DNA of 64,000 bases. Source: Pyxidicoccus trucidator. GTDB taxonomy: Bacteria; Myxococcota; Myxococcia; Myxococcales; Myxococcaceae. Position 1 is the first letter of the stretch. Each line of letters begins with the position of its first letter. The translations under genes and the position numbers were made by a program. Below, in pieces: positions 46,472 through 55,981 of this stretch. The notes beneath the pieces are model-generated. The model ran no database searches and was not told where the DNA came from. It was given only the letters and a program-made list of their open reading frames with translations. The DNA lies in NCBI RefSeq assembly GCF_010894435.1, contig NZ_JAAIXZ010000010.1, positions 268,253-332,252 of the forward strand. Direction: 5' to 3'.

Positions 46472-49400
46472 ATGCATCGGACCCTCTGGACCCGCGCGTC
46501 CTCCTCCGCCCTGTTGCTGCTGTTGTCGCTGCTGCTGACCGCCTCGCCCGCACTGGGGCAGGGGAAGGCCCCGCCTTCGTGGAAGGCCATCGACGCGCTC
46601 GTGTCGGAGCAGAAGGTGGAGGCCGCGGCGCAGGGCGCCGAGGCCCGCCTGGAGCGGGCGAAGGGCCGCGCGGACGAGGCGGAGTGGGTGAAGGCGCTGG
46701 TGCGCACGGTACAGCTGCGCACCGCCCTGCACGGGTACGAGACGTCGGTGCGCTTCCTGCGCGAGCAGGCCTGGCCCAAGGGCGTGCTGCCGCGCGCCAC
46801 GCTGAACCTCTTCTACGCGAGCTCGCTCGTCACGTACGCGCAGGCGTACGGGTGGGAGGTGCGCCAGCGCGAGGCGGTGGCCTCCACCGGCCCGGTGGAC
46901 CTCAAGTCGTGGACGTACGAGCAGATCCTCACCGAGGCGCAGCGCGCCTACGAGGAGGTGTGGAAGCAGCGCGAGCAGCTGGGCACCGAGCCGGTGAAGG
47001 CGCTGGCCGAGTACATCCAGCCCAACACGTACCCGGCGGGCATCCGCTCCACGCTGCGTGACGCCGTCTCGTACCTGTGGGTGGGCGTGCTGGCGGACAG
47101 CTCCCACTGGCGGCCCGAGCATGCCAACGAGGTGTACCGCCTGGACCTGCGCGCGCTCCTGGAGGGCACGCCGACGGTGGCGCTGACGGACCCGAACGTC
47201 CACCCGCTGGTGAAGGTGACGGCGGTGCTGGGCGATTTGGAGGCGTGGCACCGTGCCGCCGGCCGGCGCGAGGCGGCGCTGGAGGCGCGGCTGAAGCGCT
47301 ACGAGGTGCTGTACGCGCACTTCACCGAGAAGGACGACCAGACCCGCATCCGCCAGCACCTCGCCGCGCACCTCGCGCCCTTCCGCGACGTGGCGTGGTG
47401 GGGCATGGGGCAGGGGCTGCTCGCGGAATTGGAGCGCGCCGCGGACCACGCGGTGCGCGCGCACGCGCTGGCGAAGACCTGCGTGGACGCCTTCCCCAAG
47501 ACGCCAGGCTCGCAGCGCTGCGCCGCCTTGCTGAGCGCGCTGGAGGCCCCGGACTTCCGCCTGACCTCCATGCAGTCGGATGGCCCGCGCCGTCGCTCCG
47601 TCGAGCTCACCCACCGCAACGTGCCGGCCGTCCACTTCCGCGCCTACGCCTTCGACCTGGAGAAGCGGCTGACGAAGGTGGACGACTACAACATCCTGCC
47701 CTACGGGGACGCGATACTCCGCCAGATGGCGGGCCAGAAGCCGGTGGCCTCGTGGAGCGTCCAGCTTCCCCAGACGCAGGACTTCCGGGAGCACCGCACC
47801 TTCGTCACGCCGCCGCTGGAGCAGCCGGGCACATACATCATCGCCGTCTCCGCGCGCGAGGACTTCGGCACCAAGGACAACCGCGTGCAGGCGGTGTTCA
47901 TGACGGTGTCGCCGTGGGTCATCGTCACGCGCAGCACCGGCGGCACCTCGGTGGAGGCGCGGGTGCTGCAGGGCGACTCCGGCCGGCCCGCGACGGAAGT
48001 CCCCGTGAGGCTCATCCTCGTCGACTACAACAAGGGCTTCCGCGAGGCGGCCAAAGCCACCACGGACCCGCAGGGGGAGGTGACCTTCCCGGCGCCCCAG
48101 GGGCAGCGGTACCAAAGCTACATCCTGGTGGCGGGGCGCGGGCGCGACACGCTGCTGCACCCCGGCGGCTTCTCGTTCTACTCGCGCGACGAGCCGAAGG
48201 AGCACACCTCGTCGCTCGTCTTCACGGACCGCACCGTGTACCGCCCGTTGCAGAAGGTGCTGTGGAAGGCCGTGGCCTTCCGTGGGCGCGGCGACCAGGC
48301 GCGCTACCGGACGCTGCCGGCGGAGCGGCTGGTGGTGTCGCTGATGGACCCCAACCACCAGGTGGTCGAGCGCAAGGAAGTGCGCACCAACGGGTTCGGC
48401 TCGGCGGCGGGAGAGTTCGTCGTGCCCACCGGCCGCGTGCTCGGCGGATGGACGGTGCGGGTGGAGTCGGGTGGCGCCGCCAGCATCCGCGTGGAGGAGT
48501 ACAAGCGGCCCACCTTCGAGGTGACGCTGAAGGACCCGGACGCGCCGCTGCGCATCAACCGGCCGGCCACCTTCAAGGGCGAGGCGCGCTACTACTTCGG
48601 CCTGCCGGTGGCGTCCGGCACCGTGCGCTGGCGTGCCTTCCGCGAGCCGGTGCTGCCCTGGTGGTGGTGGTGGGACACGTCCTCCATTCCCGTGAAGCGG
48701 CAGGTGGTGGCGTCCGGCACGTCCGCGCTGGCCGAGGACGGCGGCTTCGGCATCACCTTCACCCCCGAGGTGGACGAGCGCTCCTCGCGCACGCCGGGGC
48801 TCACCTGGCGCTATCGAATCGAAGCGGACGCGACGGACGAGGGCGGTGAGACGCGCTCGGCCAACCGCGCCTTCCGGCTCGGCTTCGTCGCGGTGGAGGG
48901 ACGCGTGGACGCGGACGAGGGCTTCTTCCGCGAGGGCGTGGCCGCCGAGGTGCGGCTGGTGCGCTCCACGCTGGACGGCGCGCCGCAGCCCGGCGCGGGC
49001 CGCTGGCGGCTCGTGGCCCTGAAGCAGCCCGCTCAGCCCCTGCTGCCCGCGGACGAGCCCGTCGTGGCGCCTCCCACCGTGGAGGTGGACCCGGAGGCGG
49101 TGCGTACGCCCACGCCGGGCGACAAGCTCCGGCCGCGCTGGGGCACGGAGTACACGCCGAAGGCGACGCTGGCCCGCTGGCAGGACGGCACCGAGCAGGC
49201 GAAGGGCGCCGTGCAGCACGACGCGGAGGGCGTGGCCCGGGTGAAGCTGCCCGCGCTGAAGGCCGGGGCGTACCGGCTGCACTACGAGACGACGGACGCC
49301 TTCGGTCAGACGTTCACCGTGGCGCGTGAGGTGCTGGTGGCCGGCGCGGCCGCGCCGATTGCACTGCCCGCGTCGCTGGTGCTGGAGCGCGACACGGTGC

Positions 49401-52400
49401 GAGTGGGCGAGGTGGCGCGGCTGCTGGCCTTCTCCGGCTACGAGGGACAGCCCCTGATGCTGGACCTGTACCAGGGCGAGCGGCGCGTGCTGCGCAAGGC
49501 GCTGACGGGCGGCAAGGCCCCGGTGGTGGTGGAGGTGCCGGTGACGGAGGACTTGCGCGGCGGCTTCACCGCGGTGCTGGTGGCCGTGCGCGACTGGCAG
49601 TACCTCAGCTTCTCCGAGCCCGTGTTCGTCCCGTGGGACGACAAGGAGCTGGCGCTGGAGTTCGCCACCTTCCGCGACAAGCTGCGGCCCGGCGCGAAGG
49701 AGACGTGGCGCGTGACGGTGCGCGGGCCGAAGGGCGCGAAGGTGGAGGCCGGCGCCGCCGAGCTGCTCGCGTATATGTATGACCAGTCGCTGGACCTGTT
49801 CGCGCCGCACGTGCCGCAGAGCGTGGCGTCGCTCTATCCGCGCCGCGCGACGACGGTGGACCTGCGCGCGTCGCTGGGGGTATCTGGCGCCCAGTGGCTC
49901 GTCAGCGACGACTTCGGCGAGGTGAAGGGGTGGGAGCCGCCGACGCCGGACTCCCTGCGCTTCGAGGACAGCTATGGCCTGGGAGGCCCCGGCTACCGGC
50001 GCAACAAGGGCTATACGATGGGGGGCATGGTGCACCGCCAGGCCGCCTCGGCCCCCAGGCCGACCGCCGCGCGGGAGGCCAGGTCGTTCGAGTCGCTCGA
50101 GGGTGCGCCGCCTCCACCGCCCCCCGCGCCTCCCGCCGAGGCGGCGAAGCAGGAGTCGAAGGCGCAGGCGGATGGCCGGGCCCAGGCGGCCGAGGCCGCT
50201 CCCGCCGAGGGGCTCCGCTCCAACTTCGCGGAGACGGCGTTCTGGGTGCCGCAGCTCCTCATGGGGCCGGATGGTACGGCGACGCTGGAGTTCACCGTGC
50301 CCGACTCGGTGACGGCGTGGAGCGTGTGGGTCCACGCGCTGACGCGTGACTTGAAGGGCGGCTCGGTGCAGCGCACCACCCGCAGCGTGAAGGAGCTGAT
50401 GGTGCGGCCGTACGTGCCGCGCTTCCTGCGCGAGGGCGACCGGGCGGTGCTGGAGGTGGTGGTGAACAACGCGGCGGAGCGGCCCCAGCAGGGCACGCTG
50501 ACGCTCGACATCGTGGACGCCCAGACGCAGAAGAGCCTGCTGGCGGACTTCGGCGTCAAGGGCGCGTCCCAGTCCTTCAACGTGGCGGCCGGCCGGGGCA
50601 CGAACCTGCGCTTCGCGCTCACCGCGCCCGCGAAGGTGGGGGCGGTGGCCTTCCGCGTGGAGGCGCGCGCCGGCAACCTGAGCGACGGCGAGCTGCGCCC
50701 GCTGCCCGTGCTCCCGGGCCGCATGCACCTGGCGCAGTCGCGCTTCGTCACGCTGAAGGGGAAGTCCTCGAAGACGATGACCTTCGAGGACCTGCGCGCG
50801 GGTGGGGACCCGACGCGGGTGAACGAGCAGCTCGTCGTCACGGTGGACGCGCAGCTCTTCTACGCGGCGCTCCAGTCGCTGCCGTACCTGATGGACTACC
50901 CCTACGAGTGCACGGAGCAGACGCTCAACCGCTTCGTGTCCTCCGGCATCCTCGCCAGCCTCTACGGGCAGTACCCCGAGGTGGCGAAGATGGCGAAGAA
51001 GCTGAGCGAGCGCTCCACCCGCTTCGAGACGTGGGACGCGGTGGACCCGAACCGGAAGATGTCGCTGGAGGAGACGCCCTGGCTGGAGATGGCCAAGGGC
51101 GGCGGGGACGCGGACGCCGACCTGGTGCGGGTGCTGGACCCGAAGGTGGCCGCCGCCGAGCGCACCGCGTCCATGGCGAAGCTGCGCAAGGCGCAGACGT
51201 CCAGCGGTGGCTTCCCGTGGTGGCCGGGCGGGCCGCCGTCGCCGTACATGACGCTCTACATCCTCCACGGCCTGTCGCGCGCCATGGAGTACGGCGTGGA
51301 AGTCCCGCCGGAGATGACGCGCAACGCGTGGGGCTACGTGGCCCGCCACTTCCGCGACGAGTACGCGGAGAAGCTGATGAAGAAGAACCAGGGCTGGGAG
51401 TTCCTCACCTTCCTCAACTACGTGGCCTCCGCGTACCCCAACGAGCGCTTCACGGGCGAGGCCCTCACCGCCGCCGAGCGCGAGCGGATGCTGGCCTTCA
51501 GCTACAAGCACTGGAAGAAGCACTCGCCGTACCTCAAGGGCTACCTGGCGCTGACGCTCAAGCGCGCGGGGCAGGGCAAGGACGCCGAGCGGGTCTGGGA
51601 GAGCGTCATGGACTCCGCCAAGACGAGCGAGGAGCTGGGCACGTACTGGGCGCCCGAGGACCGCAGCTGGCTCTGGTACAACGACACCACGGAGACGCAC
51701 GCCTTCGCGCTGCGCACGCTGACGGAGCTGAAGCCGAAGGACCCGCGGCGCGAGGGGCTGGTGCAGTGGCTGCTGCTGGACAAGAAGCTCAACCACTGGA
51801 AGTCCACCCGCGCCACGGCGGAGGCGCTCTACGCGCTGGTGAAGTACCTCCAGTCGGAGGGGGCGCTGGGCGTGCGTGAGGACGCGAAGGTGACGGTGGG
51901 CCCGCGCGTGGTGCAGATGGAGTTCTCCCCGGACGAGTACACCGGGAAGAAGAACCAGGTGGTGGTGCCGGGGCCGGAGCTGAACCCGGCGACCATGAGC
52001 TCGGTGGTGGTGGAGAAGACGACGCCGGGCTTCGCCTTCGCCTCCGCCACGTGGCACTTCTCCACGGAGAAGCTGCCGGAGGAGGAGCGCGGCGACTTCT
52101 TCCAGGTGTCGCGGCGCTACTTCCGGCGCGAGCGCGAGGGCCGCGAGGCGGTGCTCCAGCCGCTGGCGGAAGGCGCGGCGCTCAAGCCCGGTGACGAGGT
52201 GGAGGTGCAAATCTCCCTGCGCACGAAGCACGCGGCGGAGTACGTCCACCTGAGAGACCCCCGCGCCGCGGGCCTGGAGCCGGAGAACGCGCAGTCCCGC
52301 CACAAGTGGGACCTGGGCATCGTCTGGTACGAGGAGACGCGGGACTCGGGCACCAACTTCTTCTTCGAGTGGCTGCCCGCCGGCGAGTACACCTTCAAGT

Positions 52401-52525
52401 ACCGCCTGCGCGCCAACATGGCCGGCACCTTCCGAGTGGGCCCCGCCACCGTGCAGTCCATGTACGCGCCCGAGTTCACCGCGTACTCCACGGGCGCGGT
52501 GCTCACGGTGAGCCCGGCGAAGTAA
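46472..52525 (+). CDS. Bacterial alpha-2-macroglobulin with thioester motif
   Basis: The 2017-residue protein has a Sec signal peptide (SPALGQ) with no lipobox, long N-terminal helical and MG-domain regions, a bait-like segment rich in Pro/Ala (about 1190-1240) and the thioester motif Cys1480-Thr-Glu-Gln (YPYECTEQTLNRF). An alpha-toroid complement-like domain follows, and it ends with a receptor-type beta domain. Such proteins trap proteases in the periplasm or at the surface. The usual partner pbpC is not adjacent. ATG 46472 is preferred over an upstream GTG. With several proteases encoded nearby, self-protection of a predator is plausible (inference). Confidence 0.92.
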   Translation: MHRTLWTRASSSALLLLLSLLLTASPALGQGKAPPSWKAIDALVSEQKVEAAAQGAEARLERAKGRADEAEWVKALVRTVQLRTALHGYETSVRFLREQAWPKGVLPRATLNLFYASSLVTYAQAYGWEVRQREAVASTGPVDLKSWTYEQILTEAQRAYEEVWKQREQLGTEPVKALAEYIQPNTYPAGIRSTLRDAVSYLWVGVLADSSHWRPEHANEVYRLDLRALLEGTPTVALTDPNVHPLVKVTAVLGDLEAWHRAAGRREAALEARLKRYEVLYAHFTEKDDQTRIRQHLAAHLAPFRDVAWWGMGQGLLAELERAADHAVRAHALAKTCVDAFPKTPGSQRCAALLSALEAPDFRLTSMQSDGPRRRSVELTHRNVPAVHFRAYAFDLEKRLTKVDDYNILPYGDAILRQMAGQKPVASWSVQLPQTQDFREHRTFVTPPLEQPGTYIIAVSAREDFGTKDNRVQAVFMTVSPWVIVTRSTGGTSVEARVLQGDSGRPATEVPVRLILVDYNKGFREAAKATTDPQGEVTFPAPQGQRYQSYILVAGRGRDTLLHPGGFSFYSRDEPKEHTSSLVFTDRTVYRPLQKVLWKAVAFRGRGDQARYRTLPAERLVVSLMDPNHQVVERKEVRTNGFGSAAGEFVVPTGRVLGGWTVRVESGGAASIRVEEYKRPTFEVTLKDPDAPLRINRPATFKGEARYYFGLPVASGTVRWRAFREPVLPWWWWWDTSSIPVKRQVVASGTSALAEDGGFGITFTPEVDERSSRTPGLTWRYRIEADATDEGGETRSANRAFRLGFVAVEGRVDADEGFFREGVAAEVRLVRSTLDGAPQPGAGRWRLVALKQPAQPLLPADEPVVAPPTVEVDPEAVRTPTPGDKLRPRWGTEYTPKATLARWQDGTEQAKGAVQHDAEGVARVKLPALKAGAYRLHYETTDAFGQTFTVAREVLVAGAAAPIALPASLVLERDTVRVGEVARLLAFSGYEGQPLMLDLYQGERRVLRKALTGGKAPVVVEVPVTEDLRGGFTAVLVAVRDWQYLSFSEPVFVPWDDKELALEFATFRDKLRPGAKETWRVTVRGPKGAKVEAGAAELLAYMYDQSLDLFAPHVPQSVASLYPRRATTVDLRASLGVSGAQWLVSDDFGEVKGWEPPTPDSLRFEDSYGLGGPGYRRNKGYTMGGMVHRQAASAPRPTAAREARSFESLEGAPPPPPPAPPAEAAKQESKAQADGRAQAAEAAPAEGLRSNFAETAFWVPQLLMGPDGTATLEFTVPDSVTAWSVWVHALTRDLKGGSVQRTTRSVKELMVRPYVPRFLREGDRAVLEVVVNNAAERPQQGTLTLDIVDAQTQKSLLADFGVKGASQSFNVAAGRGTNLRFALTAPAKVGAVAFRVEARAGNLSDGELRPLPVLPGRMHLAQSRFVTLKGKSSKTMTFEDLRAGGDPTRVNEQLVVTVDAQLFYAALQSLPYLMDYPYECTEQTLNRFVSSGILASLYGQYPEVAKMAKKLSERSTRFETWDAVDPNRKMSLEETPWLEMAKGGGDADADLVRVLDPKVAAAERTASMAKLRKAQTSSGGFPWWPGGPPSPYMTLYILHGLSRAMEYGVEVPPEMTRNAWGYVARHFRDEYAEKLMKKNQGWEFLTFLNYVASAYPNERFTGEALTAAERERMLAFSYKHWKKHSPYLKGYLALTLKRAGQGKDAERVWESVMDSAKTSEELGTYWAPEDRSWLWYNDTTETHAFALRTLTELKPKDPRREGLVQWLLLDKKLNHWKSTRATAEALYALVKYLQSEGALGVREDAKVTVGPRVVQMEFSPDEYTGKKNQVVVPGPELNPATMSSVVVEKTTPGFAFASATWHFSTEKLPEEERGDFFQVSRRYFRREREGREAVLQPLAEGAALKPGDEVEVQISLRTKHAAEYVHLRDPRAAGLEPENAQSRHKWDLGIVWYEETRDSGTNFFFEWLPAGEYTFKYRLRANMAGTFRVGPATVQSMYAPEFTAYSTGAVLTVSPAK

Positions 52526-52536
52526 CCCACGGCGGG

Positions 52537-52568
52537 CCCGCGGGAGCGCGAGCATCCACTCCCGCGGG
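52537..52568 (+). terminator. Hairpin after the alpha-2-macroglobulin gene
   Basis: CCCGCGGGAG (52537-52546) pairs perfectly with CTCCCGCGGG (52559-52568) and outer CGGCG/CGCCG pairs add to it. There is no T tract. Confidence 0.5.
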
Positions 52569-52725
52569 TCGCCGTAACCGTCACGGGGTTGCGGTTGATA
52601 TTTAATTGCGCTTAATCCCGCTTAATCCGTGTCCCGCGTAGGGTGGCCGCCACCTGTCGCCCGGCGCTGGAGGCATGAGGCCGCACGCCCGGGTCGGCAG
52701 GTCCGACAACCCGAGGGGTGGACCC

Positions 52726-53082
52726 ATGTTCAAGCAGGTGCTTCGTCCGTTGTGTCTGGGTGTGCTGGTGGCCTGTGCTTCCGCCTGCGGCGGAGAGCTG
52801 GACGCGCTGGAAGTCGAAGAGGTCGGCACGGCGGAGCAGGGCGTGTGCCAGGTGGGCTCGTACATCAGCGAGTGCCGTGACTTCGGGAACGGCGGCTACT
52901 CGAGCCCGTCGTGCCCGGGCCAGTTCGCGTGGAGCTACTGGAACTGCAAGCAGTACCGGTACTACTCGGGCCCCACCACCTACTACTACCGCCAGGAGTG
53001 CGGCCCGCAGAAGACCATGTGCGGCAGCAGTGCCACCACGCCGCCGGGGCTGCCCGAGGCCCGGTGCAAGCAGAACTGCTGA
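52726..53082 (+). CDS. Small Cys-rich lipoprotein
   Basis: The 118-residue protein has a lipoprotein-type signal (LLGVLVACASAC-like, Cys about 17 or 21) and a mature part with eight or more Cys and many Tyr and Gly (GNGGYSSPSCPGQF, YYYRQECGPQ, ARCKQNC). It probably forms a small disulfide-rich surface module. Upstream lies an AT-rich stretch (52589-52626) with TTGATA and two TTAATCC repeats that likely holds the promoter. The family is unknown to me. Confidence 0.7.
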   Translation: MFKQVLRPLCLGVLVACASACGGELDALEVEEVGTAEQGVCQVGSYISECRDFGNGGYSSPSCPGQFAWSYWNCKQYRYYSGPTTYYYRQECGPQKTMCGSSATTPPGLPEARCKQNC

Positions 53083-53229
53083 GCCGCTGAGCGGGCACCG
53101 GGGCCGTGCGTCTGGCGCGCGGCCTCGGGCCGATTCATCGAGGCAGGGGCTGCTCCAGCTCGCTCACGGGAGCAGTGAAGGCCGGAGCGACTGAGTCCCT
53201 CGCTCGGAGGGACCTGTCCGCGTTCAGCC

Positions 53230-54369
53230 TCAGTCCCCGCAGGTGGCCTTTTCGTCGGTGGGGTACAGGGTGGCGATGCCGTAGGTGCCATTCCGGGTGC
53301 CGCACCAGATGCGCCAGCTCGTGCCGCCCAGGTCCGGCGCGGAGTACACGCCGCCTTCCTTCTTCGCCCCGCCGCGCGCGCAGCACCGTGCGAAGGCCCG
53401 CGTGCCGATGGCCACCAGACCCACCGCGTCCGGCGAGCGCGAGAAACCGCCAAGCTTCTTCTCGCCGCAGGACCACGGCGCCACGCCGCGGAACTTGATG
53501 AGGTACTCGTCACCCTTCTGCGCACTGCCTCCGCGAGCCGGGCCGCCGTAGCAGAGCTTCCCCTCGGACTCGAGCTGTGCGTAGCGCGGCAGGAAGTGCA
53601 GCCCGCCAATGGGGCCACGGTCCCATTCGTCTCCGCAGAACACGTGCGTGAAGGCGTTGCGCGGGCCGGTGCTCACCCACAGCCCCGTGAGCCACTCGAG
53701 GTTGCCCTGCCGTGCTCCCGGCCGCCCCGCGACGGACAGCGCCGTCTGGATGCGCGCGTCGTTGTAGTGCCGGGAGAAGAAGCGCTGCACGTCCCCCGCG
53801 CTCACGCTCACGTCCGGGCGCGCCGGGCACAGGTCCAGCACCTCGCGGTCCAGCGGCGTCAGCGCCGGCAGCTTGCCGAACAGGGGCTTCGTGTCACACG
53901 TCGTCGCGCAGCCCGTGGCGGGCTTCCAGTCCGCTCGCACCGTGGCCGGGCGCGAGGATGCGACCTGGACGTCGCCGGCGCCGCGCTCCTCGTCGGAGGA
54001 CTCCCGGGCCGCGCTGGCGAAGCGGGCCTGCTGCTCTGTCCGGCCTCGGGCCTGCTGCGCGGAGTGGGCCCGGTCCGCCTCCGCCAGGGCCGCCGCGTCC
54101 GGGGCTCGGGGCGCCGCGGCCTCCGGCGCGCCCTCGCACAGCACCCAGCCTTCCGCGGCGGGGCCGCGCAGCTTGCACCACGCGCGGCCGGGGCCGCCCT
54201 TCTTCAAGAGCGGGTACGACGTGCCCGGCTCCACCGTGAAGACCACCTTCGTCGACTCGGGCTGCTCCACCGCGTCCACGCGGGCGTCGGAGACGAAGGC
54301 TCCGGGGCCGGCCAGGACGGGGAGGGCCGTGAGGAGGCAGAGGGCAAGGAAGGGGAGGGGAAGACGCAT
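53230..54369 (-). CDS. Exported EndoU-like nuclease with SH3-like N-terminus
   Basis: The 379-residue protein has a signal peptide (PVLAGP), an SH3-like region (30-80), an Ala/Arg-rich linker and a C-terminal domain that fits the EndoU fold. It reads FTHVFCGDEWDRGPIGGLHF with His242 and His258, then EYLIKF with Lys292, the H-H-K triad of XendoU and coronavirus Nsp15 with similar spacing. Several Cys may form disulfides, as suits secretion. EndoU enzymes cut RNA at uridylates and serve as toxins in bacteria. No immunity gene is evident next to it. The assignment rests on motif and spacing. Confidence 0.7.
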   Translation of the reverse strand: MRLPLPFLALCLLTALPVLAGPGAFVSDARVDAVEQPESTKVVFTVEPGTSYPLLKKGGPGRAWCKLRGPAAEGWVLCEGAPEAAAPRAPDAAALAEADRAHSAQQARGRTEQQARFASAARESSDEERGAGDVQVASSRPATVRADWKPATGCATTCDTKPLFGKLPALTPLDREVLDLCPARPDVSVSAGDVQRFFSRHYNDARIQTALSVAGRPGARQGNLEWLTGLWVSTGPRNAFTHVFCGDEWDRGPIGGLHFLPRYAQLESEGKLCYGGPARGGSAQKGDEYLIKFRGVAPWSCGEKKLGGFSRSPDAVGLVAIGTRAFARCCARGGAKKEGGVYSAPDLGGTSWRIWCGTRNGTYGIATLYPTDEKATCGD

Positions 54370-54652
54370 GGCGCGCGGGAGTCTACAGCGTCCCGCCGGC
54401 CGCTCGGGAAGAGCGGCCCGGAGGGACGGGTCGGCGCGTGGGACGTCCCCCTCCCGTCCGGCATTCAACCGGGCTTCACCGGGAGCAGGCGGGCGGGCTC
54501 TTCCGGATGCGCGGAGGTGGTTGCACGGAGGCGCACAGTCGAGACCTCCGCTCCCGGAGGCCCGCCGGGTGGAATGACTGTTCCTTCCGCAGTACCCGGG
54601 CCGAGGCGGCAAGGCAGCCGCCCTTGCCCACACGTTGTCAGAACCGCGGGCC

Positions 54653-55924
54653 TCAGCCGAGCTTCAGGCGCACTGCGTTCGGCTTGTCCGTCCGCGCCTT
54701 GCCGACCTGCACGGTGTACTCGCCCGGGCCGTACTCCGCCTTCAGGTCCGTCACCTTCTCGCCGTTGACGCGGACGCTGCCCTGGGCCATCGCCTCGCGG
54801 GCCTTCGTCGCCGAGGCCACCAGCTTCGTCTCCGGCAGCAGCTTGAAGAGGAGCTGCTTCTCCGCGCCGGCCAGCGACACCTCGATGAGCTCCAGGCTCG
54901 CCTGCGGCTGCTCCTTCTTCAGGTTGTCCCAGGCCTCCACCGCCTTGCGGCCGCCCTCCTCACCGTGGAAGCGCACCGCCATCTCCCGGGCGAAGTCCTT
55001 CTTCACCGTCATGGGGTGCAGCTCGCCGCCCTGCACCTTGGCCCGCGTCTCCGCCAGCTCCTTCAGCGGCTTGGCGGAGAGCAGCTCCAGGTACCGCCAC
55101 ATCAGGTCATCGGTGATGCTCATCAGCTTGCCGAAGATGGTCTCCGGCGGCTCGTCGATGCCCACGTAGTTGTCCAGGCTCTTGGACATCTTGTCGCCGG
55201 TAATCTTCCCGTCGACGAGCTTCGCGTTGAGCCCCTCGAGGATGGGCCCCGTCATGATGACCTGCGGCTCCAGCCCCTCCTCCTTCATGAGCTGGCGGCC
55301 CACGAGCAGGTTGAAGAGCTGATCCGTCGCGCCCAGCTCGATGTCCGACTTCAGCGCCACCGAGTCGTAGCCCTGCAGCAGCGGGTACATGAACTCGTGC
55401 AGGGAGATGGAGACGTTCTCCCGGAACCGCTTCTTGAAGTCGTCGCGCTCCAGCATGCGCTGCACCGAGTAGCGCGCCGCCAGGCGGATCATCCCCTCCG
55501 TGCCCAGCGCGTCCAGCCAGGTGGAGTTGAAGCGCACCTGCGTCTTGTCCGCGTCCAGCACCTTGAAGACCTGCTGCTTGTACGTCTCAGCGTTGGCCTT
55601 CACCTCGTCGCGCGTCAGCGCCGGGCGCGTGGCGTTGCGCCCCGTCGGGTCGCCGATGAGCGCCGTGAAGTCGCCGATGAGGAACACCACCGTGTGTCCG
55701 AAGTCCTGGAAGCGCCGCATCCGCGTCAGCAGGAGCGAGTGGCCGAGATGCAAATCCGGCCGGCTCGGGTCGAACCCCGCCTTGATGACCAGCGGCTTGC
55801 CCGCGTCATACGAGCGCTGGAGCTTCTTCTTCAGCTCCTCGGGCACCTGGATATCCACGGTGCCTCGGGTGACTTCTTCGAACTGCTCCTCGGGGGTCGC
55901 CTTGCGCAGCGCGTCCATGGTCAT
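54653..55924 (-). CDS. tyrS: Tyrosyl-tRNA synthetase
   Basis: The 423-residue enzyme charges tRNA-Tyr. The class I signatures are present as HLGH (PDLHLGHSLLL) and KMSKS (GDKMSKSLDN), and a C-terminal S4-like RNA-binding domain (AMAQGSVRVNGEKVTDL) completes it. The form resembles the TyrZ-type of many bacteria. ATG 55924 is used; ATG 55918 is possible. It is the last gene of the run cyclo-ligase - YmdB-like - tyrS on the minus strand. Confidence 0.95.
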   Translation of the reverse strand: MTMDALRKATPEEQFEEVTRGTVDIQVPEELKKKLQRSYDAGKPLVIKAGFDPSRPDLHLGHSLLLTRMRRFQDFGHTVVFLIGDFTALIGDPTGRNATRPALTRDEVKANAETYKQQVFKVLDADKTQVRFNSTWLDALGTEGMIRLAARYSVQRMLERDDFKKRFRENVSISLHEFMYPLLQGYDSVALKSDIELGATDQLFNLLVGRQLMKEEGLEPQVIMTGPILEGLNAKLVDGKITGDKMSKSLDNYVGIDEPPETIFGKLMSITDDLMWRYLELLSAKPLKELAETRAKVQGGELHPMTVKKDFAREMAVRFHGEEGGRKAVEAWDNLKKEQPQASLELIEVSLAGAEKQLLFKLLPETKLVASATKAREAMAQGSVRVNGEKVTDLKAEYGPGEYTVQVGKARTDKPNAVRLKLG

Positions 55925-55981
55925 GACGCCGCGCAACCTAGCCGATTTGCTCCGCCCGTGGCGGCACTTCCTCGGGGGACG

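Noticed and set aside
46271..52555. A 2094-codon open frame on the minus strand opposite the macroglobulin gene
   Set aside because: It is Arg/His/Leu/Ala-rich low-complexity sequence with no family motif; long antisense frames are normal in very GC-rich coding DNA, and the plus-strand protein is clearly real.
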